Positions 1 to 5,717 of a DNA stretch of 9,983 nucleotides are shown here, piece by piece; position 1 is the stretch's first letter; each line of letters starts with the position of its first letter. The notes below the pieces were generated by a model. That model worked only from the letters and a program-made list of their open reading frames with translations, was not told the DNA's origin and searched no databases. A program made the position numbers and the translations under genes. Source of the DNA: Desulfurococcales archaeon (GTDB taxonomy: Archaea > Thermoproteota > Thermoprotei_A > Sulfolobales > NBVN01); the NCBI GenBank assembly GCA_027083115.1, contig JALWQN010000161.1, positions 1-9,983 on the forward strand, read 5' to 3'.

Positions 1-490
1 GGATAAGGACCTGTTTGAGAGGGTTGTAGATGCATTGATAAGTAAGGACATGACTAGAGCCTCAATATACGCTAATGAAGTGGCTGAGTTAAGGAAGGTC
101 GCTAAGGCTCTCCTAATGGTTCAGGTAGCGTTAGAGCAGATTTCGCTAAGGTTAGAAACCATTAGGGAGATAGGCGATGTTGCCGTATACCTGGGCCCTG
201 TTGTAGGGGTCATTAAGGAGGTTAGGGGAGCTATAAAGACTGTATTGCCCGAGATAGGGATAGAGCTCGGTGAAGTTCAGGACATGCTTCAGGAGACAAT
301 GATGGAGGCCGGTGAGATGCTTGGTACTGGTGGAGGTTCAGTATATACTGGGCCTGAAGCAAGGAAGATCATAGAGGAGGCAAGAGTTATAGCAGAGCAG
401 AGAATGAAGGAGTCATTCCCATCTCTGCCTGCAATACCTTCGTCCTCTCTCCAGCCAGAACAATCTAAGGCTGCAGCCGATAACCCCTAA
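1..490 (+). CDS. ESCRT-III / CdvB-family cell-division protein (5'-partial)
   Basis: The reading frame is open from base 2, so the start lies left of the window; 162 residues are visible. They form a charged, helical C-terminal part of a Snf7/ESCRT-III protein (heptad-like segments such as EVAELRKVAKALL and LEQISLRLETI, then a helix with VQDMLQETMMEAGEML). Archaeal CdvB proteins polymerise at mid-cell and are remodelled by the Vps4-like ATPase CdvC during division or vesicle release. After a Gly-rich linker and another helix comes FPSLPAIP (bases 416-439), which resembles a MIM2 motif for binding the CdvC MIT domain. The protein stops about 25 residues after the start of this motif, so the C-terminal winged-helix region by which main CdvB binds CdvA is absent. 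That suggests a CdvB1/B2-type paralogue. No cdvA or cdvC is adjacent. The TTG at base 35 is internal. Family call is fairly sure; subtype is inferred. Confidence 0.8.
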   Translation, partial: DKDLFERVVDALISKDMTRASIYANEVAELRKVAKALLMVQVALEQISLRLETIREIGDVAVYLGPVVGVIKEVRGAIKTVLPEIGIELGEVQDMLQETMMEAGEMLGTGGGSVYTGPEARKIIEEARVIAEQRMKESFPSLPAIPSSSLQPEQSKAAADNP

Positions 491-625
491 GGGCTGAATA
501 AAGCTTAAATAACCTCTTTTCTTTTGGCTCAACGTTAATTACTTATTGGGGCCGCTATTTATTTTGTTTCTTGAATTTATTACTGGTTTTAGATGCTCTT
601 AATAATATCTTTGCGCTATAGTTGA
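491..625 (+). promoter_or_regulatory. Intergenic region: T-rich terminator-like tract and TATA-like promoter
   Basis: This gap separates the CdvB-family gene from the THUMP-glmM-moeA operon. A pyrimidine tract at 515-525 (TCTTTTCTTTT) shortly after the stop codon is the kind of T-run that ends archaeal transcripts; I see no strong stem before it. An AT-rich element at 599-606 (TTAATAAT) is centred about 24 bases before the GTG at 626. That is close to the usual archaeal TATA-to-start distance, so the operon mRNA may be leaderless or nearly so. No Shine-Dalgarno sequence precedes the GTG, which agrees with this. I found no convincing small ORF or structured RNA here. Confidence 0.45.
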
Positions 626-1165
626 GTGGTGCGGTCTGTGTTTAATTTAATAATCACTCACGAGCCAGGACTCGATAACTACAGGTGGGCAAGAAACCAA
701 TTAAGGCAGTTGCTTGGAGAGAGCTTAAGGTACGTGGGTTCCTACCAGTCAGTAATTCTTTATGATGTTGATGAAGATCCTCATAAGGTTGCGGCAAGAA
801 TTAAGGATGCCTTAAAGGGTTCTGGGACACCGATAATTAGGATTATCCCGATAGATTATGTGTCAGAACCTTACATAAATGATGTGGCTGAGGTCATCAA
901 GGGTCTCACAAGTAAATTACCTGAGGACGCTTCTTTCAGGATAACTTTAGAGGGTCATCTGTATTTTAGGGGGGAGGACGGTAGGTTAAGAAGGATGCAT
1001 ACATTAGATGCTATTAAGGAGTTAGCTAAATATGTGAATAACCCGGTGAATTTAGAGAATCCACAATACGTAATTTACGTTAAGGTAGTCAGATATTTTA
1101 GGGGCAGACGTAAAGCAGGCATATCTTTGGTTAAGCCTGAAGAAATTTTGAGGGTTTCTCCATGA
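626..1165 (+). CDS. Stand-alone THUMP-domain RNA-binding protein (Tan1-like)
   Basis: This 179-residue protein has no catalytic domain. An N-terminal alpha/beta part (residues 1-75) leads into a THUMP domain (about 80-175). Its typical end pattern is visible: a helix (LDAIKELAKYV), then PVNLENPQYVIYVKVV and RKAGISLV. THUMP domains bind the acceptor end of tRNAs and usually guide a modifying enzyme. Eukaryotic Tan1 acts this way as the partner of the ac4C12 tRNA acetyltransferase, so a tRNA-modification adaptor role is the best inference; the partner is unknown. A TGA at 623-625 lies directly upstream in frame, so translation must begin at GTG 626, GTG 629 or GTG 638. A TATA-like box about 24 bases upstream favours the first two, read as a leaderless message. 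The stop codon overlaps the start of the phosphohexomutase gene (ATGA). Confidence 0.75.
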   Translation: MVRSVFNLIITHEPGLDNYRWARNQLRQLLGESLRYVGSYQSVILYDVDEDPHKVAARIKDALKGSGTPIIRIIPIDYVSEPYINDVAEVIKGLTSKLPEDASFRITLEGHLYFRGEDGRLRRMHTLDAIKELAKYVNNPVNLENPQYVIYVKVVRYFRGRRKAGISLVKPEEILRVSP

Positions 1166-2565
1166 GGAGGTTATTCGGGACTGCAGGAATTAGGGGTAGG
1201 TATTTGAAGAAAGTTAGCCCAGAATTAGCTTATAAAGTGGGTGCGTCATTAGCGACTTACCTGAAAGGTAATAAAATAGTGATTGGTGGGGATGGCAGGC
1301 TGACTACACCTTTATTGAGGCTGGCTGCTGGCGTCGGATCGATGACTTCAGGTTCCAACGTTATTGACATTGGTTTAGTTCCACTCCCTGTTCTAGCGTG
1401 GTCTATTATTAAGTATGATGGTGATGGAGGTATCTACGTAACTGCCTCACATAATCCGCCGACTGATAACGGGTTGAAGGTTTTCAATAAGGAGGGCATG
1501 GAGTTCACTGAAGCCATGGAAATCGATTTGGAGACCTTGATTTTCTCAGGGGGGTGGAGAACTTCTGACTGGGATTCCGTGGGTAAGAGGGAGGAAGTCC
1601 TTAATGCTGTCGAGGAATATCTTAATCAATTGTATAGTGTTGTGAAGCCTTCATTAATAAAATTAAAACCCAAGGTCCTAGTAGATACGGCTAATGGTGC
1701 CCCCTCATTAGCTACTCCTTTAATTCTTAAATCTATGGGGGCTGAGGTAGTCAGCCTAAATAGTAATGTTGACGGTAGGTTCCCCGGGAGACTTCCTGAG
1801 CCCAGACCAGATGTTCTTGAGCCTTTCATTCCTGTAGCAAAGAGTTTAGGCACCCATGTTTTCTTTGCTCAGGATGGTGATGGGGATAGGTTAGCAGTCA
1901 TTGATCCTAAGGATGGCTTCATAAAGCAAGACAGGATAATAGCTCTCATAGCTAAGCATAAGCTGGAGGAGAAGAAAGGAACCGTTATTGTATCCATAGA
2001 TTGCGGTAATGCTGTTAGGGACGTTGTTTCTGACTTAGGCGGTAAATTAGCTGTTGTGAAGCTGGGGAAAACTCATGAGGGCATCCTACGTTTTAATGAT
2101 GCTTTAATTGCTGCTGAACCATGGAAACTCATAGATCCTTCGTGGGGGAAATGGATAGATGGCATATATCAGGCGGCGCTCATCACTAAATTGATGATGG
2201 AAACTGGTAAGACAATAGGTGAATTAATGAGTGAGATACCCAATTACCCTCAAGCCAGGTACTCCATAGCTACTGGAGAAAGCTTGAAGGAAAGTATCTA
2301 CGAAGTCCTTGTGAATGAGCTTAAGGGGCTTATGAAAGGTAAGGAAAAGGTTTTAGAGATTGATGGGTTTAGGGTTGATTTCGCAGATAATTCCTGGATA
2401 CTCATCCGTAAGTCTGGCACTGAACCTAAAGTAAGAATTTATGGGGAAGCTAAGAGTGTTAAGAAGCTTGAAGAAATCATTAAATCCCTGATCGGGAAGG
2501 CGGTCAATTACGCCAGGTCTAAAGGTTATGAGGAAATTGAGGTGGAGGGGAAGATAATTCCTTGA
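1162..2565 (+). CDS. glmM: Phosphohexomutase, GlmM/ManB type (phosphoglucosamine or phosphomannomutase)
   Basis: A full-length (467 aa) alpha-D-phosphohexomutase that moves phosphate between C6 and C1 of a hexose or hexosamine, supplying precursors for nucleotide sugars, glycosylation and the S-layer. Domains in order: N-terminal FGTAGIRG (5-12); phosphoserine loop TASHNP (94-99, Ser96 carrying the phosphate); Mg-binding DGDGD followed by Arg (238-243); sugar-recognition region in domain 3 (316-335); phosphate-binding RKSGTEP (416-422) in domain 4. The sugar loop reads AAEPWKLID rather than the usual GExSGH or GEENGG, so the substrate cannot be assigned from it; the glmM symbol is provisional and manB is the main alternative. 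The ATG overlaps the THUMP stop by four bases and has GAGGG at 1150-1154, seven bases upstream. The GAGGAGG right after the ATG simply encodes Arg-Arg. Translation is probably coupled to both neighbours. Confidence 0.88.
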   Translation: MRRLFGTAGIRGRYLKKVSPELAYKVGASLATYLKGNKIVIGGDGRLTTPLLRLAAGVGSMTSGSNVIDIGLVPLPVLAWSIIKYDGDGGIYVTASHNPPTDNGLKVFNKEGMEFTEAMEIDLETLIFSGGWRTSDWDSVGKREEVLNAVEEYLNQLYSVVKPSLIKLKPKVLVDTANGAPSLATPLILKSMGAEVVSLNSNVDGRFPGRLPEPRPDVLEPFIPVAKSLGTHVFFAQDGDGDRLAVIDPKDGFIKQDRIIALIAKHKLEEKKGTVIVSIDCGNAVRDVVSDLGGKLAVVKLGKTHEGILRFNDALIAAEPWKLIDPSWGKWIDGIYQAALITKLMMETGKTIGELMSEIPNYPQARYSIATGESLKESIYEVLVNELKGLMKGKEKVLEIDGFRVDFADNSWILIRKSGTEPKVRIYGEAKSVKKLEEIIKSLIGKAVNYARSKGYEEIEVEGKIIP

Positions 2566-3743
2566 GAAGGAATAAAGGTAATAATTTACTTTATTCTGAT
2601 TTCATTAAGCAAGTAATCAATGAAGTAAAACCCCTAGATACGGTGACTTTACCTACATCTCAGGCAATCGGATATGTAGTGGCCTCAGACCTAAGGGCAT
2701 CCAAAAATGTGCCTGAACGAACTGAGGCTTTCATGGATGGTTATGCCGTTAAAGCTCCAGTGAATTCTGGGGATATCCTCAATTTAATGAATCAACGAAT
2801 TGGTTTGCTAGGTAGAGGTGAAGCTGTATTAGTTAGATGTGGTGAGTCAATTCCTGAAGGAGCGAATGCCGTACTTCCCTTAGAGTACGCTGAAGTTTAT
2901 GGCTCTCTCATTAAAGCTCTTTCATCTATTTTACCTGGTTACGGAATTAGGGTTAAAGGTCAGGAGGTTAAGGCCGGAGAAACCTTAGTAAGGAAGGGGA
3001 GTATAATATCGCCTGAGTTTGCTAAAGCAATAAATGATTCAGGCATCAGTATGCTTGAAGTATATCCACGACCTAAAGTAGCTGTTCTTCCTACTGGTGA
3101 CGAATTTGTTAAGGAAGGCATGCCGGAGGTAACAGGTCATATTATTGTGAAGCTAATTAATTTATTGGGTGGTGAAGTAAGATATCTGAGTCCACTACCT
3201 GATGATGAGGTAAAGATCGCTGGGGCCATAAAGAGAGCTACTAGGAGCTATGACCTCATAATAGTTGTTGGAGGGACTGGCCCAAGCTGGAAGGATAAGT
3301 CCTGGTCTTCTAGGAGGCTGGTTAGTGATGCTAAAGAAGCTTTCCGTGGAATTAAGGTTGTTCCTGGCAGAACCACCTCTATGTATTACATCAGCGGTCA
3401 CCCTGTAGTTGCCTTACCCGGTTTCTTTACAGCGGCTTATGTAGCTACCATAATGGTCGTTGCTCCATTAATGTTCAGACTCATGGGTATGGCGCCAAAA
3501 CCAGCTCTAAGGCCTTTAAGATTTGCTAGATTGATTAATGAATCAATAAGGAATCCTGGCCAAGAATTAAGGGTGTTTTTCATGAAATCCCAGGGCCTAA
3601 GAGACGTTATTCTCTTGAAGCCAGTCTCACAGACTTATAGGGTTTTGCTGGATTCCGATAGCTTAACGGTACTTGGGGGCGGAAGTAAAGTTATGGAGGG
3701 TAATGAAGTTTTATTGTTTTCTAAATATCCTTCCCTGATTTAA
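2562..3743 (+). CDS. moeA: MoeA-family molybdopterin (Mo/W) insertion protein, divergent
   Basis: Its 393 residues follow the MoeA layout. The linker and insert domains contain EAFMDGYAV (55-63, Asp59 matching the conserved catalytic region) and GESIPEGANAVLPLEY (94-109). Next come GQEVKAGE (133-140) and PKVAVLPTGDEF (171-182), which begins the MogA-like domain (about 170-310), followed by a small C-terminal domain. MoeA inserts molybdate or tungstate into adenylylated molybdopterin to finish Moco or Wco. The MogA-like domain departs from consensus: GGTGPSWKD replaces the usual GGxSxGxxD, TGHIIVKL replaces the NS-containing helix start, and VALPGFF replaces LPGNP. It may be a paralogue with altered activity. 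The TTG start overlaps the mutase stop (TTGA) and is the only plausible start; a purine-rich GGAGGGG ends about 11 bases upstream. No other molybdopterin genes are nearby. Its 3' end overlaps gch3 by 23 bases on the opposite strand. Confidence 0.82.
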   Translation: MRRNKGNNLLYSDFIKQVINEVKPLDTVTLPTSQAIGYVVASDLRASKNVPERTEAFMDGYAVKAPVNSGDILNLMNQRIGLLGRGEAVLVRCGESIPEGANAVLPLEYAEVYGSLIKALSSILPGYGIRVKGQEVKAGETLVRKGSIISPEFAKAINDSGISMLEVYPRPKVAVLPTGDEFVKEGMPEVTGHIIVKLINLLGGEVRYLSPLPDDEVKIAGAIKRATRSYDLIIVVGGTGPSWKDKSWSSRRLVSDAKEAFRGIKVVPGRTTSMYYISGHPVVALPGFFTAAYVATIMVVAPLMFRLMGMAPKPALRPLRFARLINESIRNPGQELRVFFMKSQGLRDVILLKPVSQTYRVLLDSDSLTVLGGGSKVMEGNEVLLFSKYPSLI

Positions 3744-4437
3744 GAATGCAGTATTTCCTGACTCTACCCTCGCTCCTTATTAGAGTCAGGGCTTCAGCAG
3801 CTAATGCAAAGGCATTCCTCGGTTCCTCCGAAACACCTACACCAACCTTAACGCCATCTATGCTTGTCAAGGCACTAATAACCTGTCTTATATTTTCTTC
3901 GCTAGTTATTGCTGCAATATTGTCTCCCCCCAGGTATTGAACTATGGCAATATCTTTTAATGCCTTCACGTAACTACTTAGTATATCCATCACCTTAACG
4001 TAGGTATTGTAGGGACCGTGATCATATGTTGCTTGAGTAAAGTTATTGATGTCTGCATGTGCTATAGCTATTTTAGAGGGACCACATCTTTCCCAATAAT
4101 CCCCTAATTCTTCATAGTTTTTTACTCTCTCAAGCACTTCAGGTATGTTTCCACAAAGTAAAGTGACTCGAATGGGTGTTGGGGTATAGGGCTTGAGAGA
4201 ATTCCTTAGTGCTTTCACAAATTTAGCTGCATCCACTGAGCTAGGTATCATTATGAGTTGAATGTCATACCTTAGAGGTAATGCTAGACCTTCATACTCG
4301 CTACTTATATGCTGAATTACTTGGTATAGCCTAGACTGAACGACCTGAATATACCATTCCCTGTCCTTCCCTAAAGATTCAGTCCACTCTCTATATCCAA
4401 CGAACCTCACTGACCCTACCAGAACCATCCTAACCAC
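3721..4437 (-). CDS. gch3: GTP cyclohydrolase III
   Basis: A 238-residue cytosolic enzyme of the family that turns GTP into 2-amino-5-formylamino-6-ribosylamino-pyrimidinone phosphate. This is the first step to riboflavin and to the deazaflavin of coenzyme F420 in archaea. The C-terminal half matches the methanogen enzyme well: IAHADINNFT (125-134), QYLGGDN (167-173; a GGDEF-like metal/nucleotide loop), and a GVGVSEEPRNAFALAAEAL helix (199-217). The N-terminal half has GYREW (14-18), a QSRLY helix and LRYD (55-58), where methanogen proteins have DNYGPW and RFDN; I recall GYREW forms from other crenarchaea. Translation starts at GTG 4437, or possibly ATG 4428 three codons in; no strong ribosome binding site decides between them. 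It lies 16 bases after ribH and probably shares its transcript. Its stop lies inside the moeA gene on the other strand. Confidence 0.88.
   Translation of the reverse strand: MVRMVLVGSVRFVGYREWTESLGKDREWYIQVVQSRLYQVIQHISSEYEGLALPLRYDIQLIMIPSSVDAAKFVKALRNSLKPYTPTPIRVTLLCGNIPEVLERVKNYEELGDYWERCGPSKIAIAHADINNFTQATYDHGPYNTYVKVMDILSSYVKALKDIAIVQYLGGDNIAAITSEENIRQVISALTSIDGVKVGVGVSEEPRNAFALAAEALTLIRSEGRVRKYCILKSGKDI
3757..3790. repeat. Perfect 10-bp inverted repeat (hairpin) in the convergent moeA/gch3 junction
   Basis: CCTGACTCTA at 3757-3766 and its exact reverse complement TAGAGTCAGG at 3781-3790 flank a 14-base loop. The stem begins 13 bases past the moeA stop codon, inside the last coding part of gch3. 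In the moeA mRNA it would form a 3' hairpin and could mark the transcript end or protect it. No T-run follows on the plus strand, so it is not a classic intrinsic terminator. Confidence 0.5.
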
Positions 4438-4453
4438 TCAGGAAATCAAGCCA

Positions 4454-4921
4454 TCACTCAATGATTAAAGTTTTCCCTTCCTCGTGTGTTTCCTCCTCAA
4501 GCCTAGCTAATCTCTTAACCATCTTTACTGCTGCCTCAACAGCTCTTCTTGCGTAATCCTCAACCCTCTCGAGCGATTGCATCCTTGAAGCTCCAGGACC
4601 GATAATGCCTAAAGCAACAGGCTTACCGTACTCAAGGCCTAAGTCAAGTATTTTTCTTGCTGTTTGACTAGCGACTAACTCATCATGCTTTGTTTCTCCT
4701 TGAATAACTGCCCCTAAGGTAACTACTGCATCAACTTCTGCCGTTTCAATTAATCTCTTCACAGCTAACGGAACCTCAAAAACACCGGGTACTTTAATAA
4801 CATGAGTTACTTCAGCGCCCAAGAACTTAGCATGGTTAAGGGCTTTCTGGAGCATCAAGTAAGTAACGTCATAATTAAATTCGGAAACCACAATACCTAG
4901 CTTCACCACTTTTAGCACCAA
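4454..4921 (-). CDS. ribH: 6,7-dimethyl-8-ribityllumazine synthase
   Basis: A 155-residue lumazine synthase, the normal length for the family. It condenses the ribityl-aminopyrimidinedione with dihydroxybutanone phosphate to give the last intermediate before riboflavin, and typically assembles as pentamers or 60-mer shells. Visible motifs: FNYD (15-18), VPGVFEVP (44-51, substrate loop), GAVIQGETKHDELV (70-83, with catalytic His79), GIIGP (105-109) and ERVEDYARRA (118-127, with phosphate-binding Arg). The chain ends in an acidic tail (EEETHEEG). The start is TTG 4921; GTG at 4918 is equally possible. No Shine-Dalgarno sequence precedes it, but a TATA-like element about 23 bases upstream suggests a leaderless message. 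It is transcribed with gch3, giving a late and the first step of riboflavin synthesis. It follows livF by 50 bases on the same strand. Confidence 0.93.
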   Translation of the reverse strand: MVLKVVKLGIVVSEFNYDVTYLMLQKALNHAKFLGAEVTHVIKVPGVFEVPLAVKRLIETAEVDAVVTLGAVIQGETKHDELVASQTARKILDLGLEYGKPVALGIIGPGASRMQSLERVEDYARRAVEAAVKMVKRLARLEEETHEEGKTLIIE

Positions 4922-4936
4922 TATTTTAACTTAGGG

Positions 4937-4949
4937 ATTAGTTAAAAAG
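4937..4949 (-). promoter_or_regulatory. TATA-like element and T-run between livF and ribH
   Basis: Read on the minus strand, this is CTTTTTAACTAAT. It lies in the 50-base gap after the livF stop and is centred about 23 bases before the ribH TTG, a fitting distance for a leaderless archaeal promoter. The same five T's could serve as a weak termination signal for the upstream transporter operon. Assignment rests on position and composition only. Confidence 0.4.
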
Positions 4950-4971
4950 AAGGTGTTTCTTAGTGCCTGGT

Positions 4972-5715
4972 TCATTTCTGGTTGTTACTGCCTTTAAAGA
5001 ATAGGTCCTCAATATTGACGACACCTAACTCTTCCTTAGAGATTTCCTTAATTATTCTTCCGCTAACTAACACGTAGACGCGATCCGCTACACCCAGTGC
5101 TTTCCTTACGTTCTGCTCAACAAGTAATATAGTAACTCCTCTTTCCCTGATCTCAGTAACTTTATTTAGAAGGGCTTGGGCTGCTTTCGGAGCTAATCCA
5201 GCAGTTGGTTCATCAAGTAAAAGAAGTTTTGGTTTAGCCATTAGGGCTCTAGCTACAGCTAACATTTGTCTTTCACCACCACTTAATGTCTTACCTTTCT
5301 GATTCCTTCTCCTGGCTATCTCTGGGAAAAGCCTATAAATTTCCTCCTTATCAGACTCGATCTCAGGGTCCCTTCCCCTAATGTAGGCTCCCATAGTGAG
5401 GTTGTCGTCAACTGTTAGGTTAGGGAAGATATTGCCTAATTGTGGAGCGTATCCTATTCCTAAAGACACAATCCTATATGGTTTTAACTTATTCAGTTCC
5501 TTATCCTTGAAAATAACCTCACCATCATGTAAGGTAGCTATTCCGAAGATAGTATTAAGAAGGGTTGTTTTTCCTGCCCCATTAGGTCCAACAATAACAA
5601 CAATTTCTTTCTTGAATACCTTAATCGATATTTCATGAAGGACTTCCATCTTCCCGTAACCTGACTTCACGCTTCTTAATTCTAAAATTACCTCGTTATG
5701 TTTTTCTGGATTCAT
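4972..5715 (-). CDS. livF: Branched-chain amino-acid (HAAT) ABC transporter ATPase LivF
   Basis: The second ATPase of the transporter, 247 aa, bound to the cytoplasmic face of the permeases. Motifs: Walker A GPNGAGKT (43-50), Q-loop APQ (90-92), ABC signature LSGGERQ (144-150), Walker B LLLLDEP (164-170) and TAGLAP. The usual switch His is Gln201 in LLVEQN, which is normal for LivF proteins (E. coli LivF also has EQN). It would pair with LivG as a heterodimer; LivF supplies the intact signature to the LivG Walker A site. ATG at 5715 is preceded by AGGTGGA (5727-5721) with a five-base spacer, and only two bases separate it from the livG stop, so translation is probably coupled. It is the last gene of the transporter operon. 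Confidence 0.93.
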   Translation of the reverse strand: MNPEKHNEVILELRSVKSGYGKMEVLHEISIKVFKKEIVVIVGPNGAGKTTLLNTIFGIATLHDGEVIFKDKELNKLKPYRIVSLGIGYAPQLGNIFPNLTVDDNLTMGAYIRGRDPEIESDKEEIYRLFPEIARRRNQKGKTLSGGERQMLAVARALMAKPKLLLLDEPTAGLAPKAAQALLNKVTEIRERGVTILLVEQNVRKALGVADRVYVLVSGRIIKEISKEELGVVNIEDLFFKGSNNQK

Positions 5716-5717
5716 AG

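Noticed and set aside
484..493. CCCCTAAGGG around the CdvB-family stop codon as a terminator stem
   Set aside because: Only three base pairs around a four-base loop; too weak to support.
1162..1171. GAGGAGG immediately after the mutase ATG as a ribosome binding site for a later start
   Set aside because: The FGTAGIRG motif begins at residue 5, so a later start would remove a conserved active-site segment; the bases simply encode Arg-Arg.
1626..1853. Minus-strand open frame of 75 codons inside the phosphohexomutase gene
   Set aside because: Fully inside a conserved gene on the other strand, low-complexity translation, no ribosome binding site or family resemblance.
3195..3401. Minus-strand open frame inside moeA
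   Set aside because: A shadow of the MoeA coding sequence with no recognisable protein features.
3746..3940. Plus-strand open frame just after moeA
   Set aside because: It is antisense to the well-supported gch3 C-terminus, including the GGDN region; hydrophobic residues reflect the antisense of charged codons.
5113..5118. Gln in place of the switch His in LivF as a sign of inactivity
   Set aside because: Gln at this place (VEQN) is usual for LivF proteins, so it is not abnormal alone; it is only used in combination with the LivG signature.
5396..5638. Plus-strand open frame inside livF
   Set aside because: Antisense to Walker A and neighbouring conserved residues of LivF.
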